A stretch of DNA of 64,000 nt, from assembly GCF_004359215.1 (NCBI RefSeq), contig NW_027152030.1, positions 882,504 through 946,503 on the forward strand, in the 5' to 3' direction. This document shows, piece by piece, positions 32,400-43,202 of the stretch (positions are counted from its first letter, which is position 1; each line of letters starts with the position of its first letter). The position numbers were made by a program, and so were the translations under genes. The notes under the pieces were generated by a model. That model was not told the DNA's origin and made no database searches. It saw only the letters and a list, made by a program, of their open reading frames with translations. The stretch is from Bremia lactucae (Eukaryota > Oomycota > Peronosporomycetes > Peronosporales > Peronosporaceae).

Positions 32400-34050
32400 G
32401 ATGCTCGAGTAGGAATCTGACCTTGATCACTTGACTCGTCATGGCTACCACGAATCGGATCACGGCAAGCTCTAAGTGGTGGAGTCCGAAGCCTTTAATT
32501 ATTTGCTGGAACCTCCACACCATTGTCGTTAAGTGTCGACGTCTCCAAATTTTCATCATCATCAACGATGTCGATAAATCGATCGTCATCCATTTTCATT
32601 CCGTTCGAAATGGGATGTTCAGCAAATGTCACGCTTCTTGAAATCATGATCGAGCCATCATCCGCGTTTAGTAATCGGTACGCCTTGTGATTCTTTGCGT
32701 AACCAAGAAAATAACACTTCACGCCCGAATCGTCCAGATTCGTCCGTTTCTCCTTTGTTATGTGCGCGAAGCATTGCAAACTAAATACGCGCATATGATC
32801 GATGCGCGGCTTTTGCTTGAGCACTAACTCGTACGGACTTGACTTCTTGTTCGACGAGTTCGGAATCACATTCCGAATGTCCGCCGCTGTCATGAACGCT
32901 TCGCACCAGTAAGACTTGTCGAGGCCGCTGTCCTTAAGCATGCAGCGCGTCATCTCTACCAGGGTTCGATTCATGCGCTCTGCCATGCCATTTTGTTCAG
33001 GATTGAACGAAACCTTTATATCTTGCTTGATAAACTTCTCCTTGCAGAAGTTGTCCATTGCCGTGTTCCGGTACTCGCCAACGTTGTCACTTCGAATTAT
33101 CTTGATCTTAGTCCCAGATGCTATCTTGATCTCCCGATAAAACCTTGCGAACGCGCTCATGACTTCACTTTTCTTTCGCAACGGATAAACCGTCACGTAC
33201 CGGCCCTTCATCATGATGAAACTCACAATGTACTTGAAGCCGGATCCTGAAGCTGGAGTGATCGGTCCAAGTACGTCGGAGCACATGATGCTGTCAAAAC
33301 GCGCACTCTCCCTGAGTCCCTTGTCTTCCTCGCTTGCCTTGAATGACTTGCGCACTTGCTTGGACGTTGCGCATACGTCACATACGACGTCGGTCTCCAT
33401 TTCCGCGCCTTTGATCCTTCCGTTCTTCATCATATCATTAATCGTCCCGTACGATGCGTGTCCCAGTTTTCTGTGCCATAGCTCGCTCTCATATGCGGCT
33501 ACGTGACATTGCGCACCAGCCTCAACGTTAAGGTACATCAGGAAGCCCTGCTTCCTTCCAGTGGCAACTGGTGTCCCGCCCCGCTTCACGACGCACTCGT
33601 TGCGCGTGCTCTCTACTGTCATTCCTCGCGCTGATGCAGCCGTAAGCGAGAATAAATTCTTTGACAGATCTTCGACATGGAAAGTGTTTTCGAGGCGAGC
33701 GTCGATCCAAGCACGTCCGGTCTAAACGCGCAGGTTCACCATTCCGTGACCGATGACCTTGAGCTTCATATTACTCTTCGCGATTGATATACTGCGCGCC
33801 TGGCGCACTTCCTCATACTCCACAAAAGCTTCCCGGTCCTTGCACATGCGTGCAGATGCGCCACTGTCATAACCCAGCAGTCGCTGACGGACTCTTCGCT
33901 AGCATTAAATGCGACGTTGGAGTGGTCGTGTCCTCCTTCTCGTGTTTCTCTTGGTCCACGACTTGAACGGCAATCCCTAGCATATTGGCCAACCTTGCCA
34001 CAGTTAAAACACGCTCCTGAAAGTTTCTTAGCAAGAAAAATGGATGATAC
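32400..34050 (-). pseudogene. Copia C zinc knuckle, protease and integrase, inverted block
   Basis: The minus strand reads from the zinc knuckle (about 34013-33970; CFNCGKVGQYARDC, with Gln in place of the zinc-binding His) through a broken protease to a 375-codon frame (33622-32495). That frame holds the GAG-pre-integrase HRKLGHASYGT motif, integrase SDVLGPITPAS, IIRSDNVGEYRN (Asp followed by an Asn-Val-Gly in place of NGG) and NPEQNGMAERMNRTL with the catalytic Glu, then CYFLGYAKNHKAYR. Gag on the left and RT on the right of this block are both plus-strand. It is the longest intact retrotransposon frame in the Copia cluster. Confidence 0.75.
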
Positions 34051-34085
34051 GACCTGCTCGAAAAAAGCGCGGTTTGGTGCGCTAC

Positions 34086-35703
34086 GAACAAGAGTTTCCC
34101 AACTTACGTCGCGGTCACTTTATTTTCGACGATTTTGAAGGAGAAGCTTCGTTTTATTGCTTTGTTGCAGATGGTGATGGAGAACAAGCTTTAAGCTACG
34201 AATAAGTATTAAAGAGTAAGAACAAGAAGCAGTGGCTGGAAGCGATGAAGAGTGAGATGCAGTCACTTAGCGAACACAGCACATGGGCGTTAGTGAACAT
34301 GCCACCGAACAAAAAGGCTGTTAGCTGCAAGTCGGTAACTCGGACCAAGCGCGATCCAAGTGGAGATATTGTCAAGTTCAAGGCACGATTAGTGGCGAAA
34401 GGATTCATGCAACGACCTGGGATCGAATTTGTCGAGACTTTTGCGCCAGTGGCACGCAAAGAGTCAATCAATACGGTGTAGGCAATCGCAGCAGATGAAG
34501 GCTTAGAGGCAGAAAACGTCGACGTTGATACCGCATTCTTGTATGGATAAGTTGATGAGGAGATCTACATGGACTGACTTGACGATTTTGAAGATCAACA
34601 AAATCCGATGAAGAAGTGTTCGCTGTAGAAAGCGCTGAATGGATCCAAGCAAGCGGCGCGGCAGTGGACAGCAAACTGAATCAGCATTTGGAGGACCAAG
34701 GATTCAAAAGCACTTCAGCAGATCCGTGTGTGTTTATTCGAGTGTCAAGCGGCGAATACAGCATTATTGTAATCTACGTGGACGACCTAATGCTTTTCAG
34801 CAAGACTAAGGAGCACATTGCGGACATTAAGAGTGCGATCAAGCAAGAGTTCAGCATCAAAGAGCTTGGGGATCTCAAGTACTGCTTAGGAATCAAGATT
34901 CACCGCAAGCGCGATGAACACTTGATCAAGATGAATCAGAAGGCATACATCAGGCGACTCTCGGAATAGTATGGAATTGAGAACTGCAAGGAGGTGCACA
35001 CACCAGCTGACAACAACTCGAAACTGGTGAAGATGCCTGAAGAGGAAGCGTTTGTGGTGGATGCATTAATGTACATAGCGACTTGTACAAGACCAGACAT
35101 CGCGCATGCGGTTGGCGAAGTAAGCCAAGTTCTGTGAGCGCTACGAGAAGTCACACTGGGTGGCGGCCAAGCGAATTCTCAAGTACTTGAAGACGACTAA
35201 AGATACTAGCATTGTATTAAGCGGCGTTAACAAGGGATAGCTTATTGGATTCGCTGACGCAAACTGGGCAGGCGACTTAGATACGCGGCGTTCAACGACA
35301 GTATACGTGTTCTTTCTGAACGGCGGCACGATCTCGTGGAACTTCATGCGCCAGCCGACCGTTGCGACATCAAGCACGGAAGCAGAGTATATATGAATGT
35401 ATAGCGCAACTCAAGAGGCAGTCTGGCTTCGAAATTTGATGAAGGACTTGGAGTACAGACGGATACGGCGACGACGATTTTTCAAGACAATCAAGGATGT
35501 ATTGCGCTGGCCAAAATCCTGTCTAACATTCGCGCACGAGGCAAATCGGCATCAAGTTTCATTTCTTGCGTGAGAAGGTGGCAAGTGTGGTGATTGCGCT
35601 GGAGTACAAGCCGACGGAAGAAATGGTCGCGGACGGATTGACCAAGGCGCTTCCAAGAGACAAGCACACCAAATTCATCATGGGACTCGGCATGGCGGCA
35701 TAA
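34086..35703 (+). pseudogene. Copia C RT and RNase H
   Basis: The RT starts KKQWLEAMKSEMQSLSEHST (34225-34280), then [47 protein letters not shown], the catalytic YVDDLML (about 34774-34794) and LKYCLGIKIHRKRDEHL in a 117-codon frame ending at 34969. RNase H follows: [23 protein letters not shown] (35250-35290), STEAEY (35375) and a RGKSASSFIS-type remnant. At least six stops or shifts are present. A polypurine tract (35727-35736) follows. Confidence 0.85.
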
Positions 35704-35726
35704 GGGCATCATTTCGAGTGCACATC

Positions 35727-36164
35727 AAGGGAGAGATTGATGAGTTCATCGAAAGTGTTGCGCTTTATGATATACGTGTACAAGGAAAATATGACAAGGG
35801 ATCGTATGACAAGAATAATACGGAGAATTTGAGTGTGGAAAATATCGTGTGGTGTGGCTCAGTCGGGTAAGGCATGGCGGTACATCCCACATGTCACCGG
35901 TTCGATACCCGGCAACATCAAAAAGTAGAACTTCGGGACTGGATTTGGGTTCACCAGCACTGTACCGCAAGACAGTGACGTTCCCCATTTTATGGTAGTC
36001 CACATATGTGGGAAAGGGGGCGCAGCGAACGATAGGAAAGAATTAACGGTAAGATAAAGCTAACGGTAAGTTTGAGATAAACTCAAAAATATAGTTTACT
36101 TTCCTGTTTGCAATCTCAATTGTAAGCCCATCTTCAAGCTCATAGCGTAACGTAATTCAATAAA
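35727..36164 (+). repeat. Copia C polypurine tract and 3' LTR
   Basis: The purine run at 35727-35736 directly precedes the LTR start (TGATGAG at 35738). The LTR runs about 427 bp to 36164, with the end defined by matching 31714-31747. Within it, 35855-35866 fits a Pol III A box (TGGCTCAGTCGG) and 35899-35909 a B box (GGTTCGATACC), 32 bp apart. Confidence 0.75.
35848..35919 (+). other. tRNA-like module inside Copia LTR
   Basis: A- and B-box consensus sequences are spaced as in a tRNA gene. However, the T stem has a C-C mismatch, the anticodon stem has only three pairs and the acceptor pairs only partly, so this is not a functional tRNA. It is better read as a tRNA-derived SINE head or Pol III promoter module embedded in the LTR. 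The second copy is on the minus strand at about 29213-29275. Confidence 0.55.
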
Positions 36165-36167
36165 GTA

Positions 36168-36485
36168 GGCTTGTGGTCGGGCGGGACTGCAAAACCAAAA
36201 GTGAAATTATGATTGAGTTAGGTCCTATCTTTTGTACTTAGTCTTAACTTGTCTAATCAGTCATAAGTCATTCAATCTCTTATTGTCCGATCAATCATCA
36301 CGTCGATAAGTCTCATCTTGTCTAACCAATCACAATCAGATCAATCATCACGTCGATAAGTCTCATCTTGTCGAATCGATCACAATCAGATCAATCTGTC
36401 AGTGTCCCATCCATCAGATGGGTCTTAAGTTGCTCCAACTCTAATGAACAACATGCAATTGTTTAGTTGCTAAACATTCACAACA
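36168..36485 (-). repeat. Probable Copia A 5' LTR
   Basis: On the minus strand it begins TGTTGTGAATG at 36485, matching the 3' LTR start remnant at 27026. It contains a 50-bp tandem duplication at 36289-36338 and 36339-36388 (a few mismatches). The inner end abuts the LTR of Copia C at 36164, consistent with Copia C inserting into or next to Copia A. Confidence 0.5.
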
Positions 36486-36599
36486 TCACCTTTAAAATTG
36501 GACGCACGCCATGGCCACGCCACCGAACTAGCGGGTGCAGCACGTCACATGATTAGCAGTCGCCGACGAGCTTACTGAAGAAATAACGGCTATTACAAG

Positions 36600-36682
36600 C
36601 GCTAGCTTCATCGGACGGTGCATCAGATGTGTCCACTGATGGAAATTGTAAATATCGAGCGCTGGCTGTCAGCTTTGGCTAA
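36600..36682 (+). pseudogene. OTU-protease-like motif fragment
   Basis: A short plus-strand frame ends with STDGNCKYRALAVSFG (36632-36679) and a stop. D-G-N-C-x-[YF]-R-A-[LI] is the catalytic Asp-Cys motif of OTU cysteine proteases, a domain found both in host deubiquitinases and in some transposable-element polyproteins. No His-containing C-terminal part was found downstream. Confidence 0.4.
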
Positions 36683-36699
36683 CCACATAACTCATGCAT

Positions 36700-37859
36700 G
36701 CAAAAAAATGCGCACTTGATCCGCTATTTTATTTAGTGTATCAGTTTCTTCTTTGGGTTATTTCGAAAATATTTCGCTGGAAGCTGTATGGAGGAGTAAC
36801 GCGGCGATTCCGTCTCCTCACACGGACGGCCCAGCATCAACTGGGTCCGTAGTAGCAGTCTACAGGAGCTTCAAAGACTGCTTCAGTTTATCAGGCGATT
36901 CGCTTTATCCAGCGAGATCCGTCAAACGCTACATAAAGATATACTAGTACAATGGACGGCCGAACAGCGGAAGGAGAGTCTCCATGAGGCGCTGAATGAA
37001 TACCAAGGCCGAACCCATCGAACGGATATCCGCGTATGGCTAGATGGGTAGAAACAACGAACCCGCCACGGACGCACGCAATCAGATTGGCGCCATAATT
37101 AGACAAATCAGAGGATTGACACAAGCTCCGTGGTAATCACTATGTAACCGACGCAGTCAACACATTATCTCTGCTTTGTTGTTTGACTGTGAAATATACG
37201 CTCTCCCATGCGACGAAGCAAACCAACTAGTACGCTGACGCGGTTGAGAGCCCACCTTCGGTTGCTACATACAGACAATGGCTACCTCAAGGCGTTTTAA
37301 GCCCAAGACAAGTCTACAGACTGGTAACAGATTTATATAGACGCCTTTTGCCCACGCGGAGCGGCAGTGCTATATACAGTACACATCCCTTTTGGCATAG
37401 TCACACCACCCCGTCTGTATTGAATAATAACGTCATATAAAAAAATTTACACTGTATGGGTTATTCCACTGAATCCGAAATCCAACAGTAATTCCTCTTC
37501 AGATCGCCCTTTTGGCCTCTAACCCCCCCCTAAATTATGTTAGGGAATCGCTATAGCCACGCATTCTTATTATCTACATGAGAGACATCAGAAACCGTGT
37601 TTTCGTTTAACGGAGTTAAATGTACTATTTTTAAAAGGTAAAAAAAGCTAAGAGCGCCCGCACTTGATTAGCAATTAAAAAAGAGCAAACAGAAATGGCA
37701 GCAAATCGAGCACGAGGGAGAAGTTGAGCTGGAAATAAGCGACAAGGGTCGAGGGTAAGTTCTTGCGCATGCATGTTGGTTAGTCTTTGGAGGTCAAGCT
37801 AAGGATAAATTTATTTTACATTACTTCTTCCAACTTCTGCGGAAGTGCATGCTTACCTT
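36700..37859. other. No recognised gene
   Basis: Short frames on both strands (64 and 77 codons around 36753-37124) have no recognisable domain. From 37400 the sequence is AT-rich with C- and A-runs. It may be intergenic sequence or old transposon. Confidence 0.5.
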
Positions 37860-38130
37860 TCAAATAGGGAGTTTTTCTTCCTCTTTTCCCTCAAATGTCT
37901 TTACATTGACAGCTAGAGGGCGAGCCTTAGGCTCTGAATCGGGTACAGAGATGTACCGAGTTGAAATTGATGCCGCAAGGTGATCCTGAATCTGTCCGAT
38001 CAGGGAAAATTCATACGCATGAAGGCTTAAGCCTTGCATGCAGACCTCTGCTTCCTGGGACATGATGAACTCTATATGATCGAGCCCAAACAAAGTTTTG
38101 AGCTCGTCTTACGCTGCGCGTTGCGCCTCT
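37860..38130 (-). pseudogene. Gypsy family-2 gag N-terminus
   Basis: The minus-strand frame (38093-37860) reads YEFSLIGQIQDHLAASISTR and then VPDSEPKARPLAVNVKTFEG, the entry to a Gypsy capsid domain, and is cut at 37860. The same blocks occur in broken form at 13500-13740. It sits just outside the inner end of the right inverted-repeat arm. Confidence 0.55.
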
Positions 38131-38427
38131 GAAAGTTCTGGAAACTATTCCATTTAAGTAAAGCTTAGTCTTATTAAGACTCAGGTGTAGATTAATTACT
38201 AGTGCACCTGAGGTGTAGCGGAGCTACCTCGCTCCTTAAGTCAAAGGACGACTTATAGACTCAAAGAGTCTCTTCGTTCTATAGAACTTCTCGGTTTAAT
38301 AACTCAGGGAGTCGTACAAGCTATTCAAGCTTAGAGAATCCTAGCACAAGGGATTCAGGGGCTCGTAAAACCAAATGACAACTAGCACCCGAGAGTCAAT
38401 ACCAGGGAAAGGTATCTATCCATCACG

Positions 38428-39588
38428 GATCCATGCGCAAGCCTTAGCAAAGCACTAGACGCTTTCAGACCAAAAGAGGAATTGAACTTTAAATACAAGT
38501 GATACGCAAATTTCGAGAAGTGTATATTTGCTGCCAGCGAGATACCACTTCTTGCGTGCATCGTGGGTGACCACGGTCTACGCCCAAATCTGGTAAATAC
38601 CAAGGCGATAACCGATTGGCCTGTGCCAGTCTATGTGAAGGAACTTAGAAAATTCTTCGGTTTAGCGGCGTACCTGCGTAAGTACTCACGCAGTTATGCC
38701 GAAATGACAGTACATATTTCTATTTGTTGATGAAAAATGTAAAGCGGTCATGGATTGCTGATTGTCAGCGTTCCTTTGAAAGTATCAAGCAAATTTTGAT
38801 GCAATCACCAATCCTAGCGATTGCGGAGCAAGACCGACCATGCAGTCTGTGACGCCAGCGATTTTGCAATCGGCTATGCGTTAATGCAATATGACACAGA
38901 CGGCGCAGAGCGCGTCGTCTGTTATCTATTGCGTCAGCTTCAACCAGCTAAATACTACTACTCAGTGAATGATAAGGAGCTCATTGCCATATAAATACGC
39001 TCTGGCTATGTTTAGGGTCTATCTATTGGGAGATAGACCGTTCATTGTTTAAACGGACCATGCGTCCTTACAAACAGCCGTAAACAAACCATACCTCTCG
39101 CAAAGAATGACGAGATGGTTGTCTTTCTTCGCGGAGCATAACTTCTGCGTGAAGTATAAACCAGGACGACTTAACGTCATCGCTGGTGCCTTTTCGCGCC
39201 GGCACGATTTTAAGCCGGCTGCGCAAATCTACAGTGATCATAAGGCCACTGTTCCAGCAATAAGTGTTCCGTCGTCAACATTACTCGACGCCGTTAGAAG
39301 AGTTATCCAAGAATAAAGGGCTCTTAAAGGGTTGATGGATTGTCTGAGAGATCCGTCCCAACAATCCTTTCAAGGATTGTCAAAATTGTATAGATTCTCA
39401 ACAGATCGATACACAACACGCAATAGGTTACTGTATTACACATCTATTGCTAGCGACACACCTCGCGCCGTCATCTCACCCATAATGATTTGCGCCTACG
39501 CATCATGTATGAGTGCCACGATGCACCAATGAGTGGTTATCGTGGACTTGAGAAGACCTATCTCACGATAAGTCGCGACTTCTACTGG
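38428..39588 (+). pseudogene. Gypsy RT-RNase H-integrase zinc region (right arm)
   Basis: This is the mirror copy of 7860-9020. The orientation is plus and the content is identical, including the 69-codon RNase H tail frame (39107-39316) and the linker frame (39332-39532). Confidence 0.75.
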
Positions 39589-39657
39589 CCAAGCCAGTTT
39601 GACTTCGTTGCAAGTAAATACGTGCTAAGGCGGCGTAAGCACTGCTTATCTTAATGC

Positions 39658-40253
39658 AACGATATATATCAAACGATACCTGGAATCGGTGGAGGGCTAC
39701 CCGTGCAAGATGAATAACACGTTTTATGTTATCAACAAAACCCTTATGGCTTGAAACAATTCGGGCGTGAATGGAAAACAGAAATATATGGCTGGCTCAT
39801 CATTGCATTGAGCAGTGTCGTTCCGAACAGTGTTTTTTTTACTTAAAGCTCGACGGCGAATTTACGATACCTTGACGACATCCTGTGTGCTACTGCAAAT
39901 ATTAATTTTAAAAAGAAAATGTTATAAAAACTGAATAAGAACTACGGAGTCAAGGATCAGGGATTTCTCAAAACTAATCTTTGGAACAGAATGGTGATTC
40001 TAATAAGATTCACCAGACGCAATATTGTGGAGAAATTATTGAGTGATTTGATTTTAGTGACGCACACCTAGCGGAATTCCGAAGTATACAACAAACCTAA
40101 ACAATAGTCATCTTGAGTCACTATGTTATGAATTTAAAAGAGCATTACTGAGTCTTTTGGCAAAAAGAAACACTTGTTGGTCTGTAAAGACATGCCAACT
40201 AATTTATCGCATGGTTAACAAGTCCATGCGGTGCGTTATTAAGGCGAAAATCT
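39658..40253 (+). pseudogene. Copia RT fragment (right arm)
   Basis: This is the mirror copy of 7195-7790. The catalytic YLDD is at 39868-39879, followed by ILCATANINFKKKM and KNYGVKDQGF. Confidence 0.65.
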
Positions 40254-40257
40254 AACA

Positions 40258-40628
40258 GCGGCACGGTTGTGTGTAGCTGCTAAAGAATCAAATGTAGCAG
40301 GTATTAAGTCGTCTGCTGCGAGCGACAACCCTCCTGCAGTCTTACATGATAGATTAAAATTCCCATCTGACTCAAAAATATCTGTAAAGTACCCAGCGCC
40401 GATTGAACCAAATCTGTGGGCTCTGGCGAATCAAATGAGGAAGGTTTTGCTACGATGTTCGATAAGTCCGACCCAGTCATCTTGTTTTGAACCCGATAAT
40501 GAGAATTATACTGGTGATATTAATATGCATCGCCAGGAACAAAGTGATCCTATAGATCACTTAAGAGTGATGTTAGCTCGACTGCTTACATAAGTCAAGA
40601 GAAGATTGGGAAGGAGGTCCTCTTGCTG
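40258..40628 (+). other. Unrecognised open frame (right arm)
   Basis: This is the mirror of 6820-7190: a 108-codon frame at 40267-40593, downstream of the Copia RT remnant, with no recognised domain. Confidence 0.3.
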
Positions 40629-40647
40629 AACGTCTTAGCCCCAGCAG

Positions 40648-41436
40648 GGACCCTGGCTTAGCAGTGAGCCATCATATGGCCGCACTTGCCGCAGTTGTAG
40701 CAGACTACGTCTGCGTTGCCAAACTCCATAGGAGTGGCATCCAGCCTCTCCGTCGACGGCTTATACCAAGCTGTCGCCGGTGCACTGTTGAAGAATATGC
40801 TACTGAACTAAGGCAATTTGGATTGCTTCTTCCTTCGTCAACGGCACCTTCTGAAAAGGTCCTATCGCGATGGGCCTTGCCGCAGTCCGTCCATAAACAG
40901 GGAAACCTTAATGTGCTCCGGTATCGGACCCACCCTAATGGACACCGACATCAAGCGCATATCCGGCACATATTTTTGCAGGGATCACTTCGCCTGTCGC
41001 GCTCCAAAAGCATCATTCGACGGCTAATACATGGCGTGAATCTTTGTCTCAAAGATCGCCCATGATGCGAAAGCCTTAACGTCCGCTATAAGCGCCGAGT
41101 AAGCCCACTATAAGGCCTTACCGCGCAACACAAGATGGCGTACGACATATCGAACTTGGGCGGGTCCATCCGAATGGGTCTCGGCTGATGCTGATGAGAG
41201 CCTCGCTTCAAGCCTTGCTCTCGCCATAGCTTATCCTGAGTTTGTGTGATGGACTCCGCCGCAGCATGGCTCTGTGCTTCGGACGCGGCTCTGCGCTGTC
41301 CGAAGACTAATACTCAGAAGGACTACCCAAGAGACTGACCAGGGCTTGCTCACCAAATCCCTACGCCAAGTGCTCTGTTACCTCCCGATGATAATCGGAG
41401 AGGTGGGAAGAAATAAACTTAATCAATATTGAGGCT
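40648..41436 (-). pseudogene. Gypsy family-1 gag, broken (right arm)
   Basis: This is the mirror copy of 6012-6800, with the CCHC zinc knuckle at 40661-40702 on the minus strand. The 133-codon plus-strand frame overlapping it is only the complement. Confidence 0.75.
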
Positions 41437-41495
41437 CATCCTCACTATCACGCTCTGAGAGACGGGTCGTGGGAAGGACTGCTAGTACTACCAAG

Positions 41496-41985
41496 TCTAG
41501 GCCGGCGCTACTCAAAGCTGGCACGCACTACTAGCACAAACCTTTTGAGCACAGTGAGGAATGTGTGGGCGCCTAAGCGACCTCACCCGACGAGCTAGAA
41601 ACCTTAGTTTCAGTGACGTCTCGGGAGCGGTAATCCGGCTCCACGTGCGCACGTGTCAACTGGGAAGTAGTTTTCAGACTGATTTATATTTAATTGGATT
41701 AAATATAAAACCTATTTTAACCAGTCATAAATGCCATTTCAGTAGATATGTACTGATATATTTTGCGAGCGTATTATTCTAAATACCTCGTATCTTGGAT
41801 TACCCTAGCGTCATCTCCGTTATGTGAATGCCCTCAGGCCCATCACATACACAAGGGTGGGTCACAATGTTAACCACACCCAAGTGGTGGGTCTAATTAC
41901 TTTACTTAAGTACTTGACCATCCCCTTAAGTACACTTTGTGTGCTTAACGGGAATTTTGTAACATAGGGCAACTTTAACCTTACA
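41496..41985 (-). repeat. Gypsy family-1 LTR (right arm)
   Basis: This is the mirror copy of 5463-5952, lying 5' of the gag at 40648-41436. Confidence 0.8.
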
Positions 41986-42102
41986 ACTATGATACGAGTA
42001 TCAGTTTTGAATATCATATTAGCTTCGAGCAGTTGTAATATTTTCATTTTATAATTTTGTCTACCTCAAGAATTTACAACTATTCAGAAGAAAATTGAAC
42101 GA

Positions 42103-42363
42103 ATAATTTGATGGGTGCTCGCTACATAAGTTGAATAGCCTATAAGAGAAAGCATAACAAATATTGTCTCTATGCATAAGATTGATTACCATATATTATA
42201 ATACTGTGGTAATATTATGACAGTTCTGTTCATTCGTTAGTTTGAGTCATTTGATCAACCCACTAGTCGTGTATACACGCGAACGGGCGGTTAGCAATAA
42301 GTCACTAGAAATAATTTTATATTTATAAATAGCTCTGGCTTCTTAGAAGTATTAGGACGCAGG
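42103..42363 (+). repeat. Probable Gypsy family-2 LTR (right arm)
   Basis: This is the mirror copy of 5085-5345. Confidence 0.45.
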
Positions 42364-42375
42364 AACTTGATTCAA

Positions 42376-43110
42376 TTACATACAGTTTTGCTTTGCCCTT
42401 TTAAGCACGGCTGTCGCCGAGTTCATCCAACATGAACTCGGCGGCTTGTGGAAAATTAAACTTGCTTCACCGGCAAGGCTCGTAACAGGCATAGCTTTTG
42501 AGACAGCAGCAGTCACATGCTGCTGCCGAGCCGGGGCACGTGCGTCGACCCGAAGCTTAAAGATAGAAATCTCCAAGTCAAGGCACTTACAGGTGACTTT
42601 TTTATAGCGATTATTCGTCGATTTAGACGATGCCATTGAAGCTCGTCGCAGTGCAGCGAAAGCGAATATCAGCATGTTCAACTTGGCTGGACCAGCCAAA
42701 TCTTTAGTCTCACGGGGTAAGCTTTACGAGCCATTTGTGTTTAAGTCGTAAGAAGGCTTTGATATCTGTCGTCTGAAAAAAAAATTGACCGCCAAGCGTC
42801 GAATATAATGCTGAACAGAGCTCCTGGAATTGAAGCAGAGCAAGCGGTATCATTCACGCTTACGCTCAAATCATTATGTTGTATCGTGTGCAAGCCGGTT
42901 GATGAGCAAACACATATCACTGTATTATCAAGGGTCTTGCGAATGGTCCACTCAAGACTCTACTGTTTTGCCTCGAACTAAAAGACGCTAGATCAGTCGA
43001 TTTTTTTGTGTAAATCAGCCTGATGAAGGCTTTCATCCACTCGGGTCCGACATTGTTGCAAAATCGCAACGGCGAGGCGGACTGTCAAAACGTTCGGGGT
43101 CAGTACTAAC
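42376..43110 (+). pseudogene. Decayed Gypsy family-2 gag (right arm)
   Basis: This is the mirror copy of 4338-5072. Read on the plus strand it shows the FIQHELG start and the capsid-like DDAIEARR region near 42630-42655. Confidence 0.6.
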
Positions 43111-43202
43111 AAAGATTACAGTATGCCTTGCAACAGGTGCATATGTAGCAGTAAAAAATGTGAATTTGGAATCCAATACACTTTGAAAGGTAAATTGTAC
43201 AA

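Noticed and set aside
35848..35919. Functional tRNA gene
   Set aside because: Stem pairing is poor (T stem mismatch, three-pair anticodon stem), and the sequence is part of an LTR present in two copies.
36289..36388. CRISPR-like repeat array
   Set aside because: Only two adjacent units with no spacers, inside an LTR of a eukaryotic contig.
40664..41065. 133-codon plus-strand frame (and its mirror 6383-6784 minus)
   Set aside because: Complement of Gypsy gag with a zinc knuckle on the opposite strand.
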